A DNA stretch of 64,000 nucleotides, taken from Blastobasis lacticolella. Taxonomy: Eukaryota > Arthropoda > Insecta > Lepidoptera > Blastobasidae. Below are positions 24,410-35,469 of this stretch, in pieces; the first letter of the stretch is position 1, and the number at the start of each line of letters is the position of its first letter. A model generated the notes under the pieces. The model had not been told where the DNA came from. It searched no databases and saw only the letters and a list, made by a program, of their open reading frames with translations. A program made the translations under genes and the position numbers. Location: the NCBI GenBank assembly GCA_905147135.1, contig LR990054.1, positions 12,685,001 to 12,749,000 on the forward strand. Reading direction: 5' to 3'.

Positions 24410-27400
24410 TAGTACGCAAATTCAACACAAAATAAATTCCAAATTCTGACATGCCGATGTCTAGAAACTATAAATAAATCAGCACTGCAATAAAAAAGCT
24501 TGTTGCATAAACGCCAATTAATTAGCAGCATAATAAGCGAGCTTAATAAATATACAATGCATGAATGTCATAATTATGTATACGTTAATTAATTAAGTGC
24601 GAGACAACCGTGTTTAATGAACGCGAAGGTTAAAAATTGGACTGGCAAAGTAATTATGAATATGTATACGTAGAAATTTCCGGTTACAATCATATGTTTC
24701 GATGAGAATAATACAAATGTTTACGATTTGGTGGCAATAAAAACTATGTAGTCCATAAATCAGGTAGATAATAAAATATTTGAAAGAGTGATCGGTTTTG
24801 AGCAATCCGCGCGGGTTAGCCTTGTTTTGATCGTAAAAGAGGATTACGTATTAGATCCGCTTGTTAAAAATGCCAGACGCCAAATAACAATCCATAGCCA
24901 ATGTCCACAACATCAGCATACACGATTTGATGAAGCAATATCATGAGATTCAATTGAACAGATTTTGATTAAAAGCTATTCCTGTAAATCCCTACAATTC
25001 TGTACGAGTAGACATGTGACACGGCAAGGACACTAGAATAAAGAACTTTCTTTCAATGAAAATTCATAAAATGGGAGAAAAGCCAGAAAATGAGTTTTAA
25101 TAATAACCACAGGTGTACTTGTAAGTTGAGTTATGAGTGAAAGTCTACTTTAAAATAATTACAAAAAAGAATGAGACGATGAAACAAAATCTTGTTAATA
25201 CGAACAGCTCACCGGAATGGCTATTATATTCAAAATCTTCACTATAAATCTAACAGAAGCCTCAATTTATTGCAATTGGCGATGTCCAAAAACACAACAC
25301 CCAACAAGAGAAACAAAATACGACTAATAAGTTCGTTAGTATTGACACCGGAAGCATTATTTTAAAGTCAAAGTCGAAAACAAGAGTAGAAAAGAATTCA
25401 CAATGCTTTCAATGCAAATGAGCATATTCCGACGGAGAGCCGAAGTGAAAGAATTCACAGTGGCCTGTTAACAATATAAAGCCGTAAACCGTTAAAAGAT
25501 CCATTAAAATATGCCCGTATATTACCGTTCTACTATAAAGCTTAAAATGGAAACGTTTAATAGATAGTTGGTTAATAACTGTGGAATGCAATAATGTCAA
25601 CGTGGCCAGTTAATCACGTGATGATATCTTATTTAGGGGGGACTAATGAGGAGCGTAGATCAACTCGTGGTAATGATGACACGAGTGAATTTATCAAACA
25701 CTTTCGATCCACAACTTATATGCCTCTGTTGGAGTATTTATGTTGGCAACACACGACTAACGGAGTTTAAACGCCTCCATTTTTCATCGGGTCCATTGCC
25801 GAAAATTGGTTGCCTAAGTGACGATTTACTGTTTCCGGCGGTCATCTAAATCTATACGCTGGTTATTAGTCTTGTTGCGTGAAATGAACTTCGATATTCG
25901 GCTCTTGGAAAATTGACTATAACTTATTAGCGCAGAGGTGGCTGGACACAGAGAGACCGAGTGAAAGAACATTGATAAAAATGCAGCCATGAGAAATGGG
26001 ATACCTACATATTTTCAAGAATTCAGCATTCACGAGTATCTACACACCTACCATACGCGAAATATATACCGCACAATTCTAACGAGAACTTTCCCATACA
26101 CGTCAAACTCGCACTAACTCGACACTGACAGCATCAAACGGGCGTTCTGTGAATATCGTGCGTAGCAAACGTTACTGGAAGAGATCGCATCCTCGCGCAG
26201 TCGTAATGAGCCACTCGCCACATTGTGTTAAATGTGCGCCCATTAGGGACGCTTAATAAACACATTACAGGGCCGTGTTAGCGCGCTCAACTAATGTTAT
26301 TGAGATAGAACAACGTGGGAAAATGTATGGATCAGCGTAGTCCTATAATAATCCTAATTTGGTTTCGGTAATTTCGTAGGCGCGTGGTAGTAGGAAATTA
26401 TAGATGACGGTGGTTCGTGATTACTTTCAACATTAATTTATACTTAGATTATGCAACCAGTGGTGGTCCAGTTTACTCGATATTATGTGAAATTATGACG
26501 ATTCCGACGTAAATGCTCAAATAAAGTAGCGCCACAATGACGACACTTTAGCCTCAAACTATCATTACGACAAAATATTACCTACTGTAACAACAAACAA
26601 TCCAACAATGCAGGAAGTCCCGACATTCATTGACCAAATCAAAGTGTACAAAAGCAATAAACTTTGGAAGCAATTCTCGTAACGAAGGAAACTGGTATAG
26701 AATATCAAATAGTGCACCGTCGGCGCGGGCGCAGTAAAACTGGACCCGTCGTAGCGCGTGGTCATGCTACAATGGAGTCGCTTGTTATGAAAATATCAAT
26801 AATAGTATCCGATGTTGTTTAGTGGGCTATTAATACCGGGCGCTCGCAGACAAATTCAATTGGCAGGAGCCTTCTGGAGCCCCGGGGTGTCCCTCGTTTA
26901 CATCCACCCGCCTATCTACTTACGCCGGTATTGGATATAAAATTGAGCGGTGAGATTGCATAGGAACTATCAAAGGGTGCGATCCAAGTTTATGATCCGA
27001 TTTTATTGTCGCCGAAGAGCGGAGTGGCTACAGCGCGGTGGTAGACGCAGTCCGTTCGCTGCAAAATTGCACACTTAACTGATATTCCGCTTAGCGTTTA
27101 CGTACGCTAAACGGCTGGCCGGGGTCATTAATATCTGGGGTGATAGTTGTACCCACGGGGATTTAACAGGACTCTAACGGCAGTTTCAGTTCCAAATGGG
27201 ATCGTCGGGAGTACAATGGACATGTTGTGTTCGACGAGTCTATTGGTGCTCTCGATGATTTTTAGACTGCAATTGCGTTAGGTTAGCTTGACATTTGTTA
27301 GGCCTATGTCTAAATGTTGGTCTAGTAAACCTCTAGCAAGAAACAGAGGCAAGTCTTTATTGCTTTGCCAGTTTTAAGTGCTGTAAATCACTAAAGCAAA

Positions 27401-28700
27401 CTGTGAACTATATCCTGGTAAAGTAATCCTAAGTTCCACAATTTTGTTGCCGACACGGCTATGGTTGCAGGCTGCTACTTGCATTACCTTAGCATCCCAG
27501 AGCTTCGATTATGGTACAAAAAAACAAAGTCGAAATAGTTCGTTCGCTTTCACTTCAGCCAAATGGGGAAAAAATTACGTTGGAGACCCAATTTCCACGC
27601 AAACGACTCACGTAACACATAACCACTACTGACCGTTAATTATCTCAAGCCTACAAGGTTGTCCAAATAAAGGGCCGGTACTTCCAGTGGCCCGCAAGCG
27701 TCGCCGGAATCCCTTGGCCTAGCACGGGACGCGCCCCGGTGGCGTTATCACAAAATATGATAGATCGACAGCGCCGGCGCACGCTCTCCCACGCAGCCCC
27801 GTGATTAATTATAATTCGAATTTTATTCAAAGCGAACAGCGGACAAACTACGATACTAATCAATAAACGGTTCCATACCGACGACGCAACCGACATGATA
27901 CCACAATTTACAGGTCACTACGGCGCGTATGAAGACGTCACGGATAACTCGGACGGATAGAGAGCCATGGACAATAGTAGCAACATTTTCATTGTGATAT
28001 GACGCTCTTGTAATACAATGTAAAGTGGACAGTGGACCATCTATCACGTGCGGCTTCGGCTGTGACTGCGAGAGCACATCAGACATGTTACGTTTCTTCT
28101 TTTGTAATGATGAAAGCGAGATTGTTTAAAATGTGTCGCAATGCAAATATTTTGTCTCTATTTTGAGATGTTTGTCGTCTTTATAGTGCCTTGAAGTGTA
28201 GTGGCGTGAATAAAGTTGAACCATGAAAATGATCACAATAAGATCTGAAAGAAAAAACATAATATGACAAAATAACAGAAGTAATTAAGTACTTTACAAT
28301 CGGTTCCACTTTGCCATCCCACACATGACATTATTTCGCCAAGTACCTTTTTCAGATTCGATTTCACTAAATTTATGTAGGTATATACAAGCTAAATCGC
28401 TCACAACATATTCGTTGACAACCTCTAGTGACTCTCTTACCACCACAACTTTGACAACCACCAAGGTTGGTGTATCATAAAACTATCATGTGGTGTAATC
28501 TCCATCGCTCTATCGCTTTAAATTGCGCAACCGATTCCAATATACACATTTCTATACGGATTCTTATGAGCAGTGTGTTTTGGTCATTAGCCGTGCTTAT
28601 TAGATCGTAAGTAAGGCTCATACAGCGTGAGAAATAGCCAGCTATTTGACAATATCGGCGCGCCGAGAATGTGTAAATTGGAAATAGTGGATTCGTACAA
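24410..28700. other. Non-coding stretch, GC-rich patches at 26.1-28.1 kb
   Basis: No exon or repeat family recognised. Patches at about 26150-26290, 26820-27180 and 27660-28080 are GC-rich with balanced words on both strands, typical of promoters or conserved enhancers. Short frames here overlap on both strands and are not believable genes. Confidence 0.4.
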
Positions 28701-28713
28701 GGTAAATGAAGAT

Positions 28714-28827
28714 ATTTTAACTAAGAATTTTCCTTGTGGTCGAATTGATTAAGTACTTAACAATGATGAAAGCGAGATTTTAACTAAGAATTTTCCTTGT
28801 GGTCGAATTGATTAAGTACTTAACATT
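28714..28827. repeat. 63-bp tandem duplication
   Basis: The 51-bp block starting ATTTTAACTAAGAATTTTCC at 28714 recurs without change at 28777 (period 63). The 12-14 bp spacer includes AATGATGAAAGCGAGA, which also occurs with one further matching base at 28105-28121, so three loci share it. Non-coding; recent, since no differences were seen between the blocks. Confidence 0.85.
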
Positions 28828-29087
28828 TGCTTGATTAATGTTATCCGTGATCTTGTTAGACGAAGGGTGCAACGTGGTGGTTTTTAGTGGGTGGGAAGAA
28901 CTGTAAATTTAAATGATAGACGATTCCCACTTAACTTCATGACATCCTCGGGCAGCTAGTAAATATCTGAAAATGGATTTTTCTCACGAAAAAAGGTGGA
29001 GTTCTTGAGTTGCATTTGCAAAAACAAAAAAAATAGCAACCTTTTTACGTATTCACTATTTAAGCATTATAAATGTGTTTCAGTAGA

Positions 29088-29425
29088 GGGATCGTCGGTG
29101 GCCGTATGGCTAGCGGGTCGGACTCGTAAATACTCGAAAAGTACCAGGTCAAACCCCCGTGTATTAATGAGATTTTTATGGATTATGGATATGCATTAGA
29201 GACTTGCCGATGGTGAAAACATCGTAAGGAAACCTGCTCATTCAGGCACTGTATGTGTAACCATGAACCAATCTGGTCAGGTTCCCCTACTAACAGGGTC
29301 ACGCATATCAGATGGAAGTTTTTTTAACCTAATTGGTCGAATCCTGGATCACGGTCAAGGCAGACCCCTGACTGTCGCGTGCGCTGTTATGCATAACCGG
29401 GATATTTACATCATCATCATCATAA
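29088..29425 (+). mobile_element. tRNA-headed SINE, diverged plus-strand copy
   Basis: The head GGATCGTCGGTGGCCGTATG begins at about 29089; the body includes AACCTGCTCATTCAGGCACTG and GATCCTGGATCACGGTCAAG, ending with CCGGGATATTTACATCATCATC. The B-box is degraded (GGTCAAACCCC). Clearly older than the copy at 8.4-8.8 kb. Confidence 0.75.
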
Positions 29426-29480
29426 AGGAGCAAGGAGCAACATCGCCGTTCTTTTCTCCTATCTGCTAACCTCTTCATTT

Positions 29481-29556
29481 CTTTGTATTCACCTGCATAT
29501 ACTTTGTCTTTCACATTAGGATGTGAAAGACAAAGTACATGCAGGTGAATACAAGG
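29481..29556. repeat. Near-perfect 36-bp hairpin
   Basis: CTTTGTATTCACCTGCATAT (then ACTTTGTCTTTCACAT) is followed after about four bases by its reverse complement ending AATACAAGG, with two mismatches in 36. Too short a loop for a usual MITE; more like a palindromic duplication formed at a break or replication switch, right after the SINE copy ending at 29425. Confidence 0.7.
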
Positions 29557-30059
29557 TAGGCCTTGGCCTTCCTCTTGGGATATTTACGACAAGATGATTG
29601 TTAGAATTTATAATGTGACTCAGTAAACCTTGATTTTCAGATATATTATTGCGTATTCATAGGCGATTCGCCAGCACTACCCGTAACAGTTGGTTCTTTT
29701 ATCCTGTATGAACTAACAGTAAATAGAAGCCGCACTTAAATTTCTTACACTTGTAAATAATGTATCTCTTGAAAATCTTTACCAAACTGTTCCCACTGTG
29801 CAACTTACTAAAAAAGGAAGTTCATCGTATGAACATACAATGGAACATACGATGATTTAAGTATTGGTCGGCCCAAACCAGAGGGACCCCTACCTACTCT
29901 ACCACTACAAGGGATACGTCTAACACACAAAAATGCCAAAGGGGTGATCTAGCCTGGTTTCCTTCTGACCCCAAGTTTCCGTCCTAGTTGCGAGAGTCAA
30001 GACAATATCGCTTGTCCATGGGCAATCACAGGAGTTGTAGCGTCGGGAATGGATGGCGG

Positions 30060-30230
30060 GCTTTGCATCAAATAAAGGCACTTATATGCTTAGCATCACA
30101 TCAAACAGCAGACGGTCCATCTGGTGGAAAAGCGGCCACCGTCGTTAAGGACATCAGTCTGTAGCGTAAGAGGATCGAATGCGGGACCGGCGTTTGAGGT
30201 ATCTACCTGTAGACTGAAGAATCCTTTTGA
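30060..30230 (+). mobile_element. Diverged copy of the 22.9 kb repeat
   Basis: Shares ACAGCAGACGGTCCATCTGG, GGAAAAGCGGCCACCGTCGT and GGACATCAG with 22935-23060, with many substitutions. No coding frame. Confidence 0.4.
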
Positions 30231-30326
30231 AGAACCCCATGTTATAGTGTAAAATTCCACATCTTCGGTAATGAGGCTCGTGATGTTCGTACTTGAATGT
30301 AATACCAGGCATCTAGAATTTTAGAT

Positions 30327-30545
30327 TCATCATCACAGCCCGTAACAGTCCACTGCAAGACTTAGGGCCTCTCCCACGAAAGGGGAGGTTATTGCCATAA
30401 TCTCCGCGCTTGGCAGGCGGGTTGGAGATCGCAGAATTGAAATATAACAATAGAAAATGCTGCTACCCATTTTCCAGACTACGGAGAATCTTGATCTTTT
30501 GCCTCGAAAACATTAGTCGCCTTGTACGACACCCATGAGGACACC
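30327..30545 (+). mobile_element. Copy of the 43.8 kb repeat family
   Basis: Aligns with 43786-44020 through GGGCCTCTCCCACGAAAGGG, GGCAGGCGGGTTGGAGATCG and TTGTACGACACCCATGAGGA. Directly followed by the tail fragment of the Ala-type SINE at 30590. Confidence 0.65.
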
Positions 30546-30589
30546 ACACGGCCAATTGTTTGTCTTTGCCACGGCAAAGTTGTATGTAT

Positions 30590-30700
30590 AATAAGTATGT
30601 ATTTATAAATATATATTAGTAGTCGGTCAGTTTTCGGGCACCCATAACACCTTACTTTTGCTTACTTTGGGGCTAGATGGCGCTGTTTTGATTTTAATAT
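30590..30700 (+). mobile_element. Tail fragment of the Ala-type SINE
   Basis: Carries GTCGGTCAGTTTTCGGGCAC and TTACTTTGGGGCTAGATGGC, matching the tail of the element at 7828-8031, with the tRNA head missing. It directly abuts the decayed repeat at 30327-30545. Confidence 0.6.
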
Positions 30701-30779
30701 TACAAGCATTTTTTTTTTTATTCTTTGTCTGTTTACAAATGAAGTAGAATCCTAGATTATATAGATGAAATTGATCTCA

Positions 30780-33560
30780 TCGTCGAAGTAACGGTAACAT
30801 CTAACTAAACCCTTCCTCGGAACATTGGAGTGATGGCACGTTGGTAATTGCGTAAGGACCGTCTGCGCTGTACCACGTCTGTCTCCAAAATAAATCATAG
30901 AGCCGCGTCTCGCCACAAAGGTACGCGACACACGCATCCCCGTCCCGTAATAAATAACCTCCAGTTCTCGCTTTCAAAGAGCGGCCGGGGAGCAATAAGT
31001 CGCGCGCGGGTCAGAGGTGATCCGTATAAAAAACGGCCGACAATTAAATAGCGTTCTTGAAGGTTAATGAGCACAATAAATATGTTGTCGGCGCCGCAGC
31101 TGCGGACAAACAAATGCGTGAGGCACACGTGAGGACGGCCTCCTTAGGCGAGCGGAGGGTTACTATACTACAGACAACCTGACTGGCAAGTTCATTGTCA
31201 CTTCTGGAGCGGTCGAGACAACCCTGACACGTTCAAACGCACGCCGATTGAACAGGCACAAATATTATGTCACCCATAAAAATTAGATTAACTATTTAAT
31301 GTGTGGAGTCACACTTGATTGAAATAGATGGCTTTCATGTAAATAGTCCCCGTTTCGGAATTCCATAATCGCGTTATTTACGATTATATGGTGACTATAG
31401 GGATTAGAACTAACCCAGTTGTTTATTACTTGTTTATGAAAACAAATATTGTTGAATCGGTCACGGTGCCTCGCGTTAATGGTATGGAAATTAAATCTTT
31501 ATTGCGTTTAATCTGTGTATTTATTTTGGTTATAAATTCCGTGATTCTATAGACGTCGTCAATAGATACAAATCGCACAGGCCAAACAGAATCCCACCAA
31601 TAATACTTTGAGCCCTTTCTTACAAATCCATAGTTCCAAATTCTTAAAATCACGAAACCTCAAATGAAAACCGCGAATTCCTACAAATCCATTACCACTG
31701 TCTATGCTACGTATTTAGGTACGTGTATGTGTATGTTGTTATTGCAATAATTAACCGTATGCAAGTAAACAATGGGCGTCTGGGTCTGCGCAGAACGCTA
31801 TCCGCCCCCGGCAGCGTTCACACACGACTGCCTTGGACGGAGCCGTACCTGCAGTTGATTTATAATGAGGGGGACAGCCGCGGGTGTGAATTCAATCGGC
31901 GAACTCAATATCCTGGGGCACAACCACCAGCCAGTCAGACCTCCGTCGTACTTCCAAACGCACACGCAACACAGCTCAAGATACACCGGGCGCTGGGCCG
32001 ATCACAGCGGGAAGCAAACGCTGGCGCCTCAGCCAACCACCCGGGCCATCTTCGTGACCACCGACTATTATACACGGCCTTTATAGATTTTTTATTCGTT
32101 GTAACCATTATTATCGAACGTGACTCTACTGTTCGAACGCCGACAGCTCAATATAAATTTGTGCATACATTATTGGATACGACTAGTGTGGACCGTAAAT
32201 TCTTTGCGGGCAAAGACACTATTTTTGAACGCATCGGTTGGAACCAGTTCCCAATAATAACTAGGAAGTCTGCACTGTTGGTAATATGATTATCGCCCGC
32301 ATTGCGGCGACCGTCTTTAAGCACACAAAAAAATGCATTACCGCAGTCATCATTACATCTTTGTTGTGTTTCACGAAGTTCAGCTAAATACGTTGTGTGA
32401 ATTGGGCTTGGCCTGTGGCTTTGCAACGCTCGCTAGTAAGCGCGTAGACCTTTATTTCGATAGGCATACGATGCATTCTTCTATGTAACGGTCGCATAAA
32501 ACATAATTGTGGATGTACAGAATTAACAGGGACGTATTAGCACCAGCCGGAAGGTAGAAACCCGTGGGTGTTCCTAACCAGTATTTTTGTACACAATGAC
32601 TACCGCAAGCATGTTTGGTAATAGAGTGGAAAAAGATGGGGGCACGTGCTTGTATTACTGAGTATTTTATATAGGCTCGATTCTTCCTAATGTTTATAGG
32701 GAATTTCTCTGTGGGTAAGGACGCGATGAATCAATGGAGTCAAATAGAAAAAAGACAATAGAAAGGGCGTTCAATAAAATATGTGTTCTGGTTTTAGTAC
32801 ACGGCGCGTGAGAGCCGGCCGCACCTGTGTCGCACGCCTAACGGTGTATTCACTCCTCTTTTTATTCTACACGTATCTCACACCAAGATTTATGGAAGAA
32901 ATAAAAAATTGTAACATTAATAAAAGCGTGTAGCCGGTAATTATTAGCTAACAAGCCGGCTTAAATCATGGCGGGGGAATAAAACGGAAACAAATAATTG
33001 ATCGTCGTGAGCAAGTTTCAACAATAAAGTTTGATAGTTAAAACAGAATAGCCATGATATCTCGACAAAAAATATTGACTCATAAAGCAATAAAGCATTA
33101 ATGGCAGCCAGTAATTTATTATTACGAATTAAATTGTACGATACGCATGTCTATAATTCACGCGAGCAAAAACAAAACGGTACACGAAAACCAGGAAAAA
33201 CGTGGAGGGGCGAAGCGCCCTTGACGACGTCTCGAATCTTGATCTTGAAGTGGCAGCTAAGACAATAGGGAGGCGATCGAAAAAAACGTCGCAAGCGCAT
33301 CGGTTGACAAAAGCCGCCCCGTGCTTTAGAGAAAGACAAACAGCGAGATGGTGGGCAAACGGGCAAACAAATGTAAATGAACGAAATGTGAGCGTCATGT
33401 TTGGCATTCCCATAAAGCGAGGTTAACACGTCATTAGAGGTAATGATGGCGTGATTACGGAGTGGCAGCGGTGAACGATGCGGTGATTGCTAGCTTACTG
33501 TGTGGTCCGCTGCCGCCCCTTGACAAACAGACTGCATTTGGAGCACGTGGCCGAGATCCC
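30780..33560. other. GC-rich regulatory-looking block
   Basis: Patches at 30840-31150, 31780-32090, 32800-32960 and 33130-33560 are GC-rich, with overlapping open frames on both strands. A 188-codon plus-strand frame (31723-32289) has no start context, splice sites or domain. Only a weak minus-strand exon candidate (31912-31849) is noted. Probably a cluster of cis-regulatory elements. Confidence 0.4.
31849..31912 (-). CDS. Weak candidate internal exon
   Basis: A 64-nt stretch between a CCCCAG acceptor (31913) and a CAG|GTACGG donor (31848). One base plus 21 codons read ILSSPIEFTPAAVPLIINQ then LQ, ending in phase 0. The acceptor has a G/T-rich rather than pyrimidine-rich tract, so it is weak. 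The segment sits inside a GC-rich stretch whose plus strand also has a 188-codon open frame, so coding appearance here is unreliable. Recorded because its phases fit between the 40.85 kb micro-exon and the 15.2 kb segment. Confidence 0.15.
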
Positions 33561-33845
33561 GGGGTCCACTCTCTTTTTATAGTCTCATACCATTGTAAAT
33601 GCTTATTGGGAAAACCAAATCATACGTAGTTAGGGGGCTTCTAACGTGTGTTTTGGGAACTGCGGTCTGTTGTAGTATGTTGAACTTTAGTTTCACTTTC
33701 GGTTTTCGGTTGGTTGTGTGAGTAGTGTGTAGGTACCTTACCTTAAAGGACGGCATCGCATCTGTTCCTATTATATTGCAGTTTCGAGAAAGACAGTGAC
33801 GACTTTCCACCAAGTTAACCGCCTGCCCTTGTATATACTTAAATA

Positions 33846-34197
33846 ACCATCATCTTTGCGTTAATGTCCCGGTTCTGCTCTCGCGCACGAGGGCCTGGGG
33901 TCCACCTTGACCATAATCCAGGATTTGGCAGATCCGGTAATCACAGTGGAGCGACTGCCATCTGACCTCCGTAACCCTGAGAGGAACCTGACCCATTTGG
34001 AAAATGGTTACACATTCAGTCGCCAGAATGTGCATGTTTCATCACGATGTTTTCCCTCACCGTAAGAGCATCGATTAGTATTCAACTAATATACATACAT
34101 AACTCAGAAAAGAGTTATTGGACCTGGCGGCAGTGGGATTGGAACCTGGTACCTCTCGCTTACGAGACGGATACCTTAACTAGGCCACCGACGCTCC
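33846..34197 (-). mobile_element. tRNA-headed SINE, second near-complete copy
   Basis: Same family and orientation as 8437-8795; the two can be aligned across their whole length, from the GGAGCGTCGGTGGCC head at 34197 to the GGGACATTAACGCAAAGATG tail near 33846. Its B-box is degraded (GGTTCCAATCC). The copy is close to complete and is the best template in the window for defining the family's 3' end. Confidence 0.85.
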
Positions 34198-34538
34198 CTG
34201 ACCTACATAGCCAATAAAAAGAATTAAAACCGCAATTTGAAATGCAATGATTTTTTTATTTATTATCGTAAGCTATGTTCAATTGAAATAGCAATACAAA
34301 CAGTGAACCTCGCTATGAGAATTTAAGCATTAATCTACTTTTACTACCCAGCAAAGCTTTGTAGGAGAAAGTTACGAAATGAACACAATTGTAACACCTC
34401 GGTGGTCCTATAAAACCAGGGCCTATAAGGATATGAATGTAACGCTTCTGGGATACACTGTGCAATTGCAATTGTAGAGATACGGTGTGCAGGAGTGAGG
34501 GGGGGTCTAGCCCACCTCGTCTTTTATGATTATGAAAT

Positions 34539-34740
34539 ACTAGTGGACCCGGCGCGACTTCGTTCGCGTACACCTACTTTACCCCTACCTACCCTTTTTA
34601 ACAAACCTTCCCCTTAAATCACAGAACATATTGTTGAAAACCGGATTAAAATCCGTTGCATAGTCTAAATGATCTACGCGTATATATATTCATAGGGACA
34701 GACGGCGGACAGCGACTTTGTTTCATACTATGTATAGATG
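34539..34740 (-). mobile_element. Helitron-like element, minus orientation
   Basis: The same family as 8930-9044 read on the minus strand, with more of the body: AGTATGAAACAAAGTCGCTG near 34735, GCAACGGATTTTAATCCGG in the middle, then GCGAACGAAGTCGCGCCGGG and terminal ACTAGT at about 34539-34544. Two further scraps exist, at 57559-57606 (3' end) and about 6594-6618 (outer part). Confidence 0.6.
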
Positions 34741-34853
34741 TGGCAGAAAAGCTAACAACTTCAGGTAATTCAATATGAGTCTACCCGAAATTCCGCAATT
34801 ATGTATGTAGGTCAGATATCTATTTGGTAAATCCTCAATTTGTTCTTGTCTTG

Positions 34854-35090
34854 GTAGAGCTCGTCTAATCTAAAATGACGCGCCATATACAAATGGCTAA
34901 AATATGGACGCAATACATATACAAATGCCGTTGTAATTGGTCATTCAGTTGCCGATGAGATTCAAACGTAGGAGCACGCGTCGTTCATTGGCTCCCACAC
35001 AGATGAAGTGTCGTTATCAATATTTGCACTCACACATCGAAATCAACTAACTAAGTAGTTGCGCGTCATTTTAGACTAGACGAGCTCTAC
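34854..35090. mobile_element. MITE with 29-bp inverted ends
   Basis: Left end GTAGAGCTCGTCTAATCTAA (then AATGACGCG) at 34854-34882 and its reverse complement at 35062-35090 differ at one base in 29. If the element is taken as 34857-35087, both flanks are TA, as for Tc1/mariner insertions, but the palindromic ends make the border ambiguous. The 180-bp core is unique within the window. Confidence 0.65.
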
Positions 35091-35339
35091 ATGCTCTATG
35101 GTTTAGCTTCTCTAGTCATTATTTAATGGATGTGATTATTCCTGTTTACAATTCGACATGTTTAAAAAATACAATGTAGAGTCTATCTAAAGTCTAGTGA
35201 CTTGTGTAATCATTATTAGGATAATTGAAAAGATGCACAGATACATTAATGTGTTAAGACACGATTGACTTTAACAGAACCTGTGGTATATCTGCATTCC
35301 CCTCAACTTGATGAACTAAAACAAAAATTATGAATAATT

Positions 35340-35464
35340 ACCACCAAAGCCCCCTGTGTCACATCCCTACTGGAGCCCCACAAAAAATTGTAGGTGAACA
35401 AAATCAATAACAATCTCAAAAATGACCACCGAAGCCCCCTGTGTCCCATCCCTACTAGAGCCCC
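35340..35464. repeat. Two direct 40-bp repeats
   Basis: ACCACCAAAGCCCCCTGTGT... at 35340-35379 recurs at 35425-35464 with three substitutions; period 85. The blocks are C-rich in an AT-rich setting (GCCCCCTGTGTC, CATCCCTACT, GAGCCCC). Unknown origin. Confidence 0.8.
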
Positions 35465-35469
35465 TTAAT

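Noticed and set aside
31723..32289. 188-codon plus-strand open frame
   Set aside because: Lies in GC-rich DNA where both strands are open; no domain, start context or splice sites; residue pattern looks random.
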